Source: Typhlomys cinereus (taxonomy: Eukaryota; Chordata; Mammalia; Rodentia; Platacanthomyidae). Taken from it: a stretch of 64,000 bases of DNA. Numbering within the stretch: position 1 is the stretch's first letter; each line of letters opens with the position of its first letter. Positions 22,985-35,523 of the stretch are shown here, in pieces. The stretch lies in NCBI GenBank assembly GCA_023101885.1, contig JALPQD010000512.1, positions 1,027,512 to 1,091,511 of the forward strand, written 5' to 3'. The notes under the pieces are model-generated. The model was given only the letters and a program-made list of their open reading frames with translations. It ran no database searches and was not told the origin of the DNA. Made by a program: the position numbers and the translations under genes.

Positions 22985-25860
22985 GGAATATATTTGGACT
23001 GGTTACACGATGAATTACTTATTGATTTGCGCATGTTGAACCAACATTGTGTGCCTGGGATAAAGCCTACTTGACCCGGTGAATGATCTTTTGATATGTT
23101 TTTCAATCCAATTTGCTAACTTTGTTGAGAATCTTTGCATCTGTGTTCATCAGAGAGATTGGCCTTTAGTTTTCTTTTTTCAGTGTATCTTTGTTAGGTT
23201 TTTGGATTAAGGTGATATTAGCTTCATAGAAGGAATTTGGTAGTGTTTCTTCATTTGCTATTGATGGAACAGTTTAAAGAGTATTGGTGTATTAGCGCCT
23301 TAAACTTCTGGTAGAACTCTGTGCCGATCCAATCGGTCCGGACATTTAATTGGTGGGAAGATTAGAGATTACTCATTGATTTCCTCATATATTGGACTAT
23401 TAAATAACTACACCTTCCTGATCAATTTAGGAAGTTGTGTTTACTTAGAAATTCATTCATCTTTTCTGTTGTCAAATTTCACTGAGTATAAGTTTTTGAA
23501 ATATGATGTTATAATTCTCTGGATTTCTTGGCTATCAGTAGTGATAACTCCCATTTTCATTTCTGATTTTATTAATTTGGGTTTTCTCTCTCTGCTTTGG
23601 TTAATTTAGCTGAGGTGTATCAATCTTACTGATTTTTTAACAAAAAACAGCTTTTTGACTGGTTGATTTTTCTGTATCGTTTTCCTGATCTCGATTTCGG
23701 ATATTTCTCCTCTTATTTTGCTATTCTCCTTCTTCTACTGCTTTTGGGATTGATTGCTCTTGTCTCAAAGCTTTAAGTTGCATTGTTATTTATTTCTAAT
23801 GTTTCCACTTTTTTTTGACGTAAGCATTAAGAGGTATGAACTTACCTCTTAGGACAGCTTCATTGTGTCCCGAGATTTTGGTAAGTTGTTTTTCATTATC
23901 ATTGGTTTCAGGAAATCTTGAATTTCCTTTGTAATTTCTTCCTGAATCCAATTCTTCTTCAGCATCAGGTGTTAAGTTTCCAGGAGTTAGTGTATTTTCT
24001 GTTGCTTGTTCTGTTGTGGATGTCAAGCTTAGACCAGGGTGGTCTGATAGGGCACAGGCTAGAATTTCAACTTTCCTGTACATGTGGAGATTCATTTTAT
24101 GCCCAATATGTGATCTATTTTGAAGAACGTTCATGTTGCTGCTGGAAAAATTGTATTCTTTGGTGTGTGGATGAAAGTTCGATAGAGACCCATAAGGTCC
24201 ATTTCATTTCAGGGTTTGATTAAGTTCCAAAGTGTCTCTGTTAAGTTTTTTGCTGTTGATCTATCCCATGTTGAGGGGTAGTGTTGAAATCCCCAAGAAT
24301 TATCGTTTTAGGTTGATTTCTCCCTTTAGTGTTGTAAGGTTGGCCTAATGAATGTTGGGGGGTGTGTATTGGGTGCATATATGTTCAGTATTGTGAGGTC
24401 TTCCTGTGATTGTGCATGTGACTAAGTAGGATCCATCTGTGTCTCTTGATTTTTTTGTTTGAAGTCCTTTTTTCTGATAGCATAATGGCTATCCCTGCCT
24501 GTTTCTTGGTTCAATTAGCTTGAAGAATTTTAGACCAGACTTTATATTTAGGATGTGCCTATCTTCTATGGTGAGATGGGTTTCTGCAGGCAGCAGATTG
24601 ATTGTTGTGATTTTTTAATCCAAGTTTGTAATCTGTGTCTGTGATCGAGCTAATTCCATGAACATTTAATGTTATAATGGAGAAATTATTTTTAATTCCA
24701 GACTTTTATTTGTTTAGTGGTTTAGTAAGTGTATTGTTTCACTTTTAAGTTTGGTGGTATTATACTTCCCTTTGTCCTCCTGGATATGGTTGTTATTTTC
24801 TTCAAGCTTGAGTATCATTTCCAGCTTTTTGAAGGCTTGGTTTGGTGAACATGTATCTCTTCAAGTGTCTTTGTGATGGGAAATTATTCTTTCTCCCTCG
24901 ATCATGATGGATAGTTTGTGGGGTATATCAGCCTGTGTGACATTTTTGCTCATTCAATACTTGAAGTATGTCTCTCCAAGCTCTTCTTGCTTTTAGTGTT
25001 TCCATTGAGAAGTCATTTGTTATTTTAATAGGTTTACCTTTAAAAGTGACTTGTTTTTTTTTTTCCTTGAAGCTTCACACCATTTCTTTGTTCTGAATAT
25101 GGACTGTTTAAACTATTATTTTCCATAGGAGTTTCTAGTTTGGTCATATCTGTTTGGGGTGCAGAATGCCTCTTGTATGGGTGGGCCTATCTTTTATAAA
25201 ATGGAAAGTTTTCCTTGATGATAGTTTGAAAAAATTTCCTCAGGTGTGGTATTTGTGATTCTTGCTCTGGTATTCATGATATGCATGTTAGCTTCTGAGG
25301 GTGTCCCGTAACTCTTGAATATTCCACTTGTATCTTTTTGGCTTTAACACCTCTTCCTTTGATCTGGTTAATACTCCCACTTTGTCTTCAAGATCTGAAA
25401 TTCTATTCTGCTTCATTAGTTCTGCTGATAAGGTCTCTGTTGAGTCAGGGTTGAAGATAACTTGTCTTTTCATTCGGTTTTAAAGCTCTGCTTGAGTCTG
25501 TTTTAACTGCTCTATGCCTGTTTTTGTTTCTTGTACTGTTTTTCTCAACTCCTCCAAATGTCTGTGTTCCTCTTCAAGTGGTTGAGTGGTTATTTAATTC
25601 CTCCTGGATTTCTCTTTCATAGTACTGATCATGGTAATGATCATGTTTTGAAAGTTGTTAACTTGGTCCGGCTTTCTTGGCTATTTTCCATGGGTTTGTT
25701 CTGATTGGAGTCTATCTTATGGGATATTCCTTCAGTGGGAGATTTGTTTCTGGGTTTTGTTTCTCATGGATTTGCACTTTGACTTGGGCAATTGTTAAAC
25801 TCTTAAGACCGTATTTCAATTTCTGTGTGTTTTTTCACTGAACTGAATTAGTTGTCCTGG
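22985..25860 (-). mobile_element. LINE-1 lacking its 3' part, mirror of 35460-38365
   Basis: Minus-strand L1 with part of the 5' UTR, ORF1 (about 24770-25800) and the first half of ORF2 (about 23000-24700). It differs from the right-arm copy by many single-base deletions, which break every frame. It ends at the same point in ORF2 as the right copy, so it is not an independent insertion. Confidence 0.85.
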
Positions 25861-26209
25861 AGCAGCTCCTGCTCAGGTGCTGGTGGGAAGAACTGGGACT
25901 AGCGGTTTGCCTGGGGTTTGGGAGTGAGCAGGGGAACTTACCTAGGTCACAGTGTGTCCTGGCCGACTGCTGGCATCTGGGGAGGTGGTGTGTGTGAGCT
26001 CCAATTCCACAGCAGCATTTTCCCTCAATCTGTTTTTCACATCTTCTCTTTCTGTAAATCGGTATGAATAAAGTTTCGGTGTGCCCTGTTGTATGCTTCA
26101 AGGCAACCTCCTGTGAAAAGACAGTCGTGTCTAAATCTCAATCTTCACAACTCCCTTCTGGATTGGTTCCGGTTGCTGCAGGACAGTGACACAGGCAGAG
26201 TGGCACAGT

Positions 26210-26480
26210 GAGGTTGGGAAACTCAAACTATGTTCATTACAACTCTGTTCACATGGAAATAAATGGATTCAGAGCAGATGACAAGGAATAGATGATGAAT
26301 GATGAAAAAATGGTACAAAAAACAATGGAATACTACTCAGCTGTTATTAAAAGTGAATTACTGAATTTGCTAATAAATGGATGGTGTTGGAGAAATTATA
26401 CGGAATAAAGTATGCCGGATACAAAGAGACAGATGTCACATGTGTTCCCTTTTAAGTACATTCTACTATTGAAACCTCAG
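26210..26480 (+). mobile_element. Old LINE-1 ORF2 C-terminal fragment, mirror of 34790-35060
   Basis: Plus-strand sequence containing the common L1 string AATGGAATACTACTCAGC and following C-terminal ORF2 codons, highly decayed. Confidence 0.65.
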
Positions 26481-27329
26481 AATGGTATACTCAAGTGGAA
26501 TTTCTGTAACATACACAACTACAAAAGAAACATAAGTCAGGGCCAATGATTTCTAAAGAACAGCAAATTAGTCGTGGATCTAGCAGAGATTTTTACAAAG
26601 AAATATTGGAGGCCTATGTAATATGCAGCCTAATGCATTTAATATCCTAGAAAATCTGAGGTTATGAGGATTTATAATTTTGTCATTGTCACCAGATGGA
26701 AATCTTTTCTTGTCTTGGATAACCTCATTTTTTAAATAATAGCCTTGTTATGTTCCCCCAGTATCAAAATGTGTAATTACTAAAGATGATTACAAGTCTA
26801 GAAGGTGAGAGTCAGTCCCATGTTCCGAGATAAGTGATTTGATGACTATCATACGACATCTCTCCACAGCTCTTCTCTGTGCACACTTATACATTGGTTC
26901 ATATTGTTTCTAACCTGACTGTATTTCTCAGAAACAGATTGAATAATGTAGTGAACATTTTTGTAGTCCACATTTCTTTATGCAATTTTTTTGCTTCTTT
27001 CTCTCGATAAATACCTGTGCACTTCTGTAATATCACTGACAATGGATCTGGTCATTTTGAAACCCTCTAGAATGTCTTCGGACAGAAATGGATGTACATT
27101 CCTAGATCAGGCTCAGAGAGGTTGCTTTCCCTTTTCTCACACATGAGCACTTCTAAGTCAAGTAGATAATAGTTTGCTAATTTTTAGTCATTTGTGGCAT
27201 ATTTTTGATAATCATATCTTTTGTATATTTTAATATATTTCTAATAATATTTCTTTGTTGATATTTTTTCTTATGTATAAAATTGTCTTATACCCAAAGG
27301 AACCCTACATTATTCACCTGAACCAGATG

Positions 27330-27600
27330 AACCAAATCTCCCCCTTCTAAAGCTCAGGGAATCTGCGGAAGAAGGAGTGGCAAGATTGTAAGAGTCTAAA
27401 GAGGGGAAGTAACAACGATATGCAAGATACTCCACACAAGTTAGGGCTTCAGCATCCAGGATTGGATTTGCCCGACTTTCACAATGGTTGACATGTCAAT
27501 GACCCCAAAATCAAGGGGAGAAGGCTTCAGGCAGTAGGATCCTTAGAGGCAAAGGATGAAACAGTCATAATAGAGTTTTATGAAGTGGGAGCACAAGAAG
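27330..27600 (+). mobile_element. Old LINE-1 3' UTR fragment, mirror of 33660-33935
   Basis: Resembles the L1 3' UTR of 1690-1940: the CTCAGGGAATCTGCGGAAGA block, then the TATGCAAGATACTC block. More diverged than the L1s at the left of the window. Confidence 0.55.
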
Positions 27601-28155
27601 GGGCTCTGGACTGTGCCACTGAGTCCTGAACCTCACAACCCTCGTTCCCTTCTTTCACCATCCCTCCCTCCCTTTATCTCCCAGTGCAGCACTTGCCTTG
27701 CAAGCAAATGGACCAAGGTTAGGATCACCATAACCCATGTAAGATGTAAGATAGCTGTGGTAGCACATCCATAATTATTGCCTTGGAAGACAGAGTCTGG
27801 GAATCCCTAGAACAATCTAGGTAGGCTGACTAGTTCGTTCATAAAGTCTTGGGATTGATCAGAGACCTAGCTCAAAGGAATAAAGTGGAGAAGTAATTGT
27901 GATTGTTCTGGATAACAATCTTGCACCTTCGCATGCATATTCATACACACCACTGCACATAGCCACTATGTTTAAACATGCACACACATTCTCATGCATA
28001 CACAAGGAAAAGACAACATCCACTGAAATTTTGAGAGCTCAACTGAAATTAAAAGGTTCTCAGTTCTATTGCTGATAAATAGCATTTTCTGGAAAGCATT
28101 AGGTTCTGTGTATTCTCAGAAGACTATCAATAATGCAAATTGACATTCTTTCTAC

Positions 28156-28213
28156 TGGATGAAAAATGGCTGCAAGCATTATTCACCCAGACCTTTAAAT
28201 CATCAGGAAATCT
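28156..28213. other. 58-base segment missing from the right arm
   Basis: Between the shared strings TTCTACT and CCCTGTCTCAG the left arm has about 58 extra bases. The right arm joins these two strings directly at about 33093. It is too long and too clean to be a read error, so it is a second true difference between the arms besides the SINE. Confidence 0.75.
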
Positions 28214-28949
28214 CCCTGTCTCAGTCCTCCTGTCACTCAGCCTCTGCATTGATGCTCTGTAGTCAAGTATTCACATATATCAAAGCCACCTGTGGATTCC
28301 CCCTTGCTCAAGCTTCTCTGAAGGCTTTCAGGCTCTTCCTGTTTTCAATTCTTGTTTGATATCCTTGCTTCCAGTCTTTGACTCTGGTATACAAGAACCT
28401 GGACACATAAAAATCCCCGGGAAAACCAACACAGCCTTCAACACAGCTTCAGGAGATATCTAAAGATCAAAATGAAACACATTTGTTCTTCCTAGAACTC
28501 TTCATTTACATCGTATCTTTTTGTAAAGAGTGGAGAATGGAATAGATACAATATTATATTGCATATTTGAATGCAGGGGAGGGGGGATATTTTTTCTAAT
28601 ATTCCATAATTTCCTTGAGCAATTCTATTGGAACATTTTACCCCATTTGTTGTTATGATTCCAATTTAGTAACCAAAGTACTAAAATGTTATATCTCAGT
28701 GGAAATCTATGTAATGTCTGTGTCATACCTTTTAGGTGCACATATCCATGATCTACACATTTCTAATTTAATTGGAGATTACTTAACATCAAAAATATTT
28801 TCCCTTTCACAGATACCATTAGTCTGGGTTCTTGAGTTTTGGGCACAGCGATAGGGCTCCTCCCTTAAGTTAGCCAGTCTGCCTATCAATCAGTGGCCAG
28901 TAGTTCACTCACAGTCCAAGAAATTGTTTTCACATGGAGGATGTTAGGA

Positions 28950-29300
28950 AGACAATGCAATGGTTATTCTTATCTGTTGCTGTAAGAGAGCATCCCAAAT
29001 CAAAGAGCTTAAGGGAGAAAGGGAGATTATTCAGCTTTGGTTCCAGATGGGAGATATAGTCTTTCTGGTGGAGATGACGTGGTTGGCTGGCCAAGCTGAA
29101 GGAGGCTTAGGTCATGCAAACATCTTGCAGGCAGAGAGCTGCCAAATTGCTTGTTGCAAAAGCAGATTTCTCCTGGAGTTAAGGTAGAACTAATCACCTC
29201 AAGACCCACCCCCGTGACTCCTTCTCCGGCAAGTTCCACCCTCAAATGTGCCTGGACCATCCCAAAACATGAGACTATAGGGGACACATTTCAAACCATG
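28950..29300 (+). mobile_element. Rodent interspersed repeat, mirror of 31975-32345
   Basis: Starts near TTGCTGTAAGAGAGCATCCC and ends near GGGGACACATTTCAAACCATG, with an internal CAAGACCCACCCCCGTGACTC block. I recall this layout from rodent interspersed repeats, possibly a hAT element, but the family is not certain. The frame at 29151-29444 is not a gene. Confidence 0.5.
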
Positions 29301-29654
29301 ACAAGAATTAGAGGTCCTTTTAGAAGATCACTGGCCTCTTTTCCCCAGAATACTTCCTGGGATTCTTTCTCTGCAGAAGAAGCAAGCTATAAAACTTCTA
29401 TCCTGTATCTTTATTTAGGTACAATATCGCTTTCCTTTTTCTAAGTATCTTTCTTATGCTTTCATTTCCAAAATATAAATATGATCTTCCTACTTGTTCC
29501 CTCCCTCAGAAAGCTGCGTGAGATTCCCAGGTTGTATCAAGAGAATTAAATGTAGGCTTTAATCCAATTGACCAATTCTTTCTTGCTTATGAATTTTTTT
29601 CTGGTAGGGAAAATGAACTCATAACCTAAACAGCATCAAGCTTGCTCATAGATT

Positions 29655-29890
29655 TTTTATTTAAAGTGGATTGTGGAAATGGCTCAGTCAATAAAAAGTT
29701 TGCTGTACAAATGAGGGTCTCTAATCAATTCCCATCATCCATATAAAAATCCAGCATGTGACATGAGTCTGTAATCACTGAAGTGGGAGGGCTGGAACGA
29801 AGGACCTCTGGGACTTACTGACCAGTTGATTTGGTGCATTGTGAGACCTTATCTCAAAAAGTAAAAAGACACAGATAAGCAAGACACCTG
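29655..29890 (+). mobile_element. B4-like SINE, mirror of 31370-31600
   Basis: Has a tRNA-like head (GGAAATGGCTCAGTCAATAA and TTTGCTGTACAAATGAGGGT) followed by a B1-like half (ACATGAGTCTGTAATCACTG, then GACCTTATCTCAAAAAG). That composite is the B4 design known in myomorph rodents. Confidence 0.65.
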
Positions 29891-30611
29891 ATTCGATCTT
29901 GGAACTCCACAAAACAATATATATGCATGTGTAATTGTACAAGCATGCTCTCACAAACACAAATATGAAAACAATAAAATATTCAAATTTTGAAATAATA
30001 TTTTAAATTCTGACACAAATAATCAATCAATCAGTTATCAGTCACATATTTAGTATAAACATGTTACTCAATTATGGATCCAAAAGTTTAAATTTATGTA
30101 ATACACACAAACCTAGGCTTTCCCCTGGAGAGATTTTCCCACTGAATTTGTCCCTAACCTCTTTTCCTGCTTCCTTCATTGGGTCCTTAGCCTCAGGACA
30201 CACCTTGAGCTCGGTTATGAACTTCCAGCATACCTGTTGGTATGTCTGTGTTATCTGTTTTCTGCTTGCAGTATCGAAACTGCCGACCCAGAGAATAGTG
30301 ATTCATTCAGTGCTGACTATATTTTCAATTCAGTGAAATTTTGTGATGTGGTAACATCAGAGAGTGATCCCTTAGTTAGGGTTCTTTCTGATTCAGACAA
30401 AAAATGAAGAAGAGAAATGTTCAGTGGGAATAATTGTTCATTCCAGGGCTATCAACTTGCAACATAGGCAAAGGTCAACGCTTCCTCCTTTGGACCAATT
30501 CATTTGAAAAAAAGAATTGAAATGATAGTCATGTCATTTCATCCATCTAGCCAGACCATGAAGTACTGGGTTCTATTCCAGGCCCCATTTTAAAAAGAAA
30601 CTGAAGTCCCA

Positions 30612-30640
30612 AGCCAGCATATATTATATGCTGGCTTTTG
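30612..30640. repeat. Centre of the palindrome
   Basis: The strings AAGCCAGCATAT and ATATGCTGGCTT face each other with about three bases between them. Homology extends from here in both directions for about 19 kb. A spacer this small is typical of a fold-back read or template switch and rare for natural long palindromes. Confidence 0.9.
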
Positions 30641-31369
30641 GACTTCAGTTTCTTTTTTAACATGGGGCCTGATAGAAAACTTCCAGTACTTCATGGTCTG
30701 GCTAGATGGATTGAATGACATGACTATCATTTCAATCCATTTCTTTCAACTGAATGTGGTCCAAAGGAGGAAGGTGTTGACCTTTGCCTATGTTGCAAGT
30801 TGATAGCCCTGGAATGAACAATTTATTCCCACTGAACATTCTCCTCTTCATTTTGTGTCTGAATCAGAAAGAACCCTAACTAAGGGATCACTCTCTGATG
30901 TTACTCACACCTTCACAAAAATTTCACTGAATTTGAAAATATAGTCAGCACTGAATGAATCACTATTTCTCCTGGGTCGGCAGTTTCTGACTGCTGCAAG
31001 CAGAAAACAGACAGCACAGACATACCAACAGGTGATGCTGGAATTCATAACCGAGCTCAAGGGTGTCCTGAGGCCTAAGGACCCAATGAAGGAAGCTAGG
31101 AAAGAGGTTTAGGGACAAAATTCAGTGGGAAAATCTCTTCCAGGGGAAAGCCTAGGTTTGTGTGTATTACATAAATTTAAAACTTTTTGGATTCCATAAT
31201 TTAGTAACACGTCATACTAAATATGTGACTGATTAACTGATTGATTGATTATTTGTGTCAGAATTTAAATATTATTATTTCAAAATTTTAATTTATTCAT
31301 ATTTGTGTTTGTGAGAGCATGCTTGTACAGTTACACATGCATATATATGTTTGTGGAGTTCCAGATCGA

Positions 31370-31600
31370 AATCAGGTGTCTTGCTTATCTGTGTCTTCTT
31401 TACTTTTTGAGATAAGGTCTCACAATGCACCAAATCAACTGGTCAGTAAGTCCCAGAGGTCCTTCTGTTCCAGCCTCCCACTTCAGTGATTACAGACTCA
31501 TGTCACATGCTTGGATTTTTATATGGATGATGGGAATTGATTAGAGACCCTCATGATTGTACAGCAAACTTTTTATTGACTGAGCCATTTCCACAATCCA
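31370..31600 (-). mobile_element. B4-like SINE
   Basis: Minus-strand composite SINE: on the plus strand the B1-like part reads TTTTTGAGATAAGGTCTCAC and CAGCCTCCCACTTCAGTGAT, and the reversed tRNA-like head lies at about 31555-31600. Confidence 0.65.
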
Positions 31601-31974
31601 CTTTAAATTAAAAAATCTATGAGCAAAGCTGATGCTGTTTAGGTATATGAGTTCATTTTCCCTACCAGAAAAAAATTCATAAGCAAGAAAGAATTGGTCA
31701 TTGGATTAAAGCCTACATTTAATTCTCTTGATACAACCTGGGAATCTCACCAGCTTTCTTGAGGGAGGGAACAAGTAGGAAGATCATATTTATATTTTGG
31801 AAATGAAAGCATAAGAAAGATACTTAGAAAAAGGAAAGCGATATTGTACCTAATAAGTATACAGGATAGAAGTTTTATAGCTTGCTTCTTCTGCAGAGAA
31901 AGAATCCCAGGAAGTATTTTCTGGGGAAAAGAGGCCAGTGATCTTCTAAAAGGACCTCTAATTTCTTGTCATGG

Positions 31975-32345
31975 TTTGAAATGTGTCTCCTATAGTCTCA
32001 TGTGTTTGGGATGGTCCAGGCACATTTGAGAGGTGGAACCTTGCCGGAGGAAGGTAGTCACAGGGGTCGGTCTTGAGGTGGATTAGTCCTACCTTAACTC
32101 CAGGAGAAATCTGCTTTTGCAACAAGCAATTTGGCAGCTCTCTGCCTGCAAGATGTTTGCAGTGACCTAAGCCTCCTTCAGCTTTGGCCAGCCAACCACG
32201 CCACCTCCACCAGGAAAGACTATATCTCCCATCTGGAACCATAAGCTGAATAAATCTCCCTTTCTCCCTTAAGCTCTTTGATTTGGGATGCTCTCTTACA
32301 GCAACAGATAAGAATAACCATTGCATTGTCTTCCTAACATGCCTC
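31975..32345 (-). mobile_element. Rodent interspersed repeat, hAT-like
   Basis: Reverse complement of the layout described at 28950-29300. Both ends are recognisable: CATGGTTTGAAATGTGTCTC at the left and CTTACAGCAACAGATAAGAA at the right. The frame at 31958-32407 crosses it and is not a gene. Confidence 0.5.
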
Positions 32346-33659
32346 CATATGAAACAGATTTCTTGGGACTGTGAGTGAACACCTGGCCACTTGATTGATA
32401 GGCACAACTGGCTAACTTAAGGGAGGAGCCCAATCTGCTGTGCCCAAAACTCAGAACCCAGACTAATGGTATCTGTGAAAAGGGAAAATATTTTTGATGT
32501 TAAGTAATCTCCAATTAAATTAGAAATGTGTAGATCATGGATATGTGAACCTAAAAGGGTATGACACAGACATTACATAGATTTCCACTGAGATATAAAC
32601 ATTTTAGTACTTTGGTTACTAAATTGGAATCATAACAACAAATGGGGTGAAATGTTCCAATAGAATTTGCTCAAGGAAATTATGGAATATTATAAAAAAT
32701 ATCCCCCCTCCCCCCTGCATTCAAATATATGCAATATAATATTGTATCTATTCCATTCTCCACTCTTTACAAAAAGATACGATGTAAATGACAGAGTTCT
32801 AGAAAGAACAATAATGTTTTTCATTTTGGATCTTTAGATATCTCCTGAAGCTGTGCTGGAGGCTGTGTTAGGGTTTCTCTCTGGGATTTTTATGTGTCCA
32901 GGGTTTTGTATACCAGAGTCAAAGACTGGAAGCAAGGATATCAAACAAAGAAATTGAAAACAGGAAGAGCCTGAAAGCCTTCAGAGAAGCTTGAGCAAGT
33001 GGGAATCCAACAGGTGGCTTTGATGATATGTGAATACTTGACTACAGAGCATCAATGCAGGAGGCTTGAGTGACAGGAGGGACTGAGACAGGGAGTAGAA
33101 TAGTGTCAAATTTGCATTATTGATAGTCTTCTGAGAATACACAGCACCTATTGCTTTCCAGAAAATGCATATTTACTCAGCAATAGAACTAAGAACCTTT
33201 TAATTTCAGTTGAGCTCTCAAAATTTCAGTGGATGTTGTCTTTTCCTTGTGTATGCATGAGGAATGTGTGTGCATGTTTAAACATGTGTGGCTATGTGCA
33301 GTGGTGTGTATGAATATGCATGTGAAGGTGCAAGATTGTTATCCAGAACCATCATCAATTACTTCTCCACTTTATTCCTTTGAGCCTAGGTCTCTGATCA
33401 ATCCCAAAACTTTATGAACGAACTAGTCAGCCTACCTAGATTGTTCTAGGGATTCCAGACTCTGTCTTCCAAGGCAATAATTAGGTATGTGCTACCACAG
33501 CTATTCTTACATCTTACATGGGTTATGTTGATCCTAACCTTGGTCCATTTGCTTGCAAGGCAAGTGCTGCACTGGGAGAAAAAGGGAGGGAGGGAGGTGA
33601 AAGGAAAGGGAATGAGGGTGTGAGGGTTCAGACTCAGTGGCACAGTCCAGAGCCCCTTC
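32346..33659. other. No gene seen
   Basis: AT-rich sequence with a TG-rich patch near 33235-33330 and an AG-rich patch near 33580-33625. Nothing I can assign. The junction at about 33093 marks the 58-base deletion relative to the left arm. Confidence 0.6.
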
Positions 33660-33935
33660 TTGTGCTCCCCTCTTGCATAAGAACTCTATTATGACTGTTT
33701 CATCCTTTGCCTCTAAGTATCCTACTGCCTGAAGCCTTCTCCCCTGTGATTTTGGGGGTCATCGACATGTCAGCCATTGTGAAAGTCGGGCAAAGTCCAA
33801 TCCTGGATGCTGAAGCCCTAACTTGTGTGGAGTATCTTGCATATCATTGTTACTCCCCATCTTTAGACTCTTACAATCTTGCCACTCCTTCTTCCTCAAG
33901 ATTCCCTGAGCTTTAGAATGGGGAGAGATTTGGTT
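33660..33935 (-). mobile_element. Old LINE-1 3' UTR fragment
   Basis: Minus-strand counterpart of the L1 3' UTR. Compare the order of blocks in 3560-3800: AAGTCCAATC, TATCTTGCATATCATTG, CTCTTACAATCTTGCC, CCTGAGCTTTAGAATGGGGAG. Confidence 0.6.
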
Positions 33936-34789
33936 GGTCTGGTTCCAGGTGAATAATGTAGGTTCTTTGGGTATAAAGACAATTTTATACATAAGAGAAA
34001 AATATCAACAAAGAAATATTATTAGAAAGATATTAAAAATAATACAAAAGATATGATTATTCAAAAATATGCCACAAATGACTAAAAATTAGCAACTATT
34101 ATCTACTTGACTTAGAAGTGCTCATTGTGAGAAAAGGGAAAGCAACCTCTCTGAGCCTGATCTAGGAATGTACATCCATTTCTGTCCGAAGACATTCTAG
34201 TAGAGGGTTTCAAAATGACCAGATCCATTGTCAGTGATATTACAGAAGTGCACAGGTAATTCTAGAGAAAGAAGCAAAAAAATTGCATAAAGAAATGTGA
34301 CTACAAAAATGTTCACTACATTATTCAATCTGTTTCTGAGAAATACAGTCAGGTTAGAAACAATATGATCCAATGTATAAGTGTGCACAGAGAAGAGCTT
34401 GGAGAGATGTCTGTATGATAGTCATCAAATCACTTATCTCTGGAACATGGGACTGACTTCTCACCTTCTAGACTTGTAATCATCATTTAGTAATTACACA
34501 TTTTTAATACTGGGGGAACATAACAAGGCTATTTATTTAAAAAATGAGGTTATCCAAGTACAAGAAAAGATTTCCATCTGGTGACAATGACAAAATTATA
34601 AAATCCTCATAAACCTCAGATTTTCTAGGATATTAAATGCATTAGGCTGCATATTTACATAGGCCTCCAATATTTCTTTTGTAAAAATCTCTGCTAGATC
34701 CACCTGACATAATGTGCTGTTCTTTAGAAATCCATTGGCCCCTGACTTATGTTTCTTTGTAGTTGTGTATGTTATCGAAATTTCCACTT
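33936..34789. other. No gene seen
   Basis: AT-rich, without long frames or recognisable repeats. Short frames at 34197-34388 and 34596-34787 show no motif. Confidence 0.55.
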
Positions 34790-35060
34790 GAGTATACCAT
34801 TCTGAGGTTTCAATAGTAGAATGTACTTAAAAGGGAACACATATGACATCTGTCTCTTTGTATCCGGAATACTTTATTCAGTATAATTTCTTCCAACACC
34901 ATCCATTTATTACCAAATTTCAGTAATTCACTTTTAATAACAGCTGAGTAGTATTCCATTGTTTTTATGTACCATTTTTTCATCATTCACTCATCTCTTC
35001 TTGGTCATCTGCTCTGAATCCATTTATTTCCTATTGTGAACAGAGTTGTAATGAACATAG
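34790..35060 (-). mobile_element. Old LINE-1 ORF2 C-terminal fragment
   Basis: Plus strand reads GCTGAGTAGTATTCCATTG at about 34941-34960, the reverse complement of a strongly conserved L1 ORF2 string. Surrounding codons are decayed. Confidence 0.7.
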
Positions 35061-35523
35061 TTTGAGTTTCTTCCAACCTCACTGTGCCACTCTGCCTGTG
35101 TCACTGTCCTGCAGCAACCGTGAACCAATCCAGAAGGGAGTTGTGAAGATTGAGATTTAGACACGACTGTCTTTTCAGAGGAGGGCAGCCTTACAAGCAG
35201 ACAACAGGCAGCACCGAATCTTTATTTCATACACGATTTATACAGAAAGAGAAGATGTGAAAAACAGATTGAGGGAATAAACGCAGTTGAAAATGCTGCT
35301 GTGGAATTGAGCTCGGCACCACCACCTCTCCAGATGCCAGCAGTAAGGCCAGGACACACTGTGACCTAGGTAAGTTCCCCTGCTCACTCCCAAACCCCAG
35401 GCAAACCGCTAGTCCCAGTTCTTCCCACCAGCCAGCCTGAGCAGGAGCTGCTCCAGGACAACTAATTCAGTTCAGTGAAAAACACACAGAAATTGAAATA
35501 CGGTCTTAAGAGTTTAAACGACA

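Larger units (their letters stand above)
11223..30620 (-). repeat. Left arm of a ~39-kb inverted duplication, probably an assembly artefact
   Basis: The whole stretch is the reverse complement of 30628 to about 50150. Anchors: 11593-11620 pairs with about 49753-49782, about 13230-13310 with the 3' LTR at about 48040-48140, 15520-15860 with about 45680-45990, 16430-16720 with about 44980-45240, 17840-18285 with the 5' LTR, 22985-25860 with the L1 at 35460-38365, and 29655-29890 with 31370-31600. Inner parts are close to identical by eye, with scattered single-base losses. Outer parts (11223 to about 19200) match only loosely, with dense small indels. Confidence 0.93.

Noticed and set aside
30612..30640. 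A functional cruciform or replication origin at the palindrome centre
   Set aside because: The local sequence is an ordinary break point in unique DNA, and the matching sequence at 11099 lacks the inverted half. An artefact is more likely.
31958..32407. 149-codon minus-strand frame
   Set aside because: It overlaps an interspersed repeat, and the left-arm mirror has different breaks. No domain seen.
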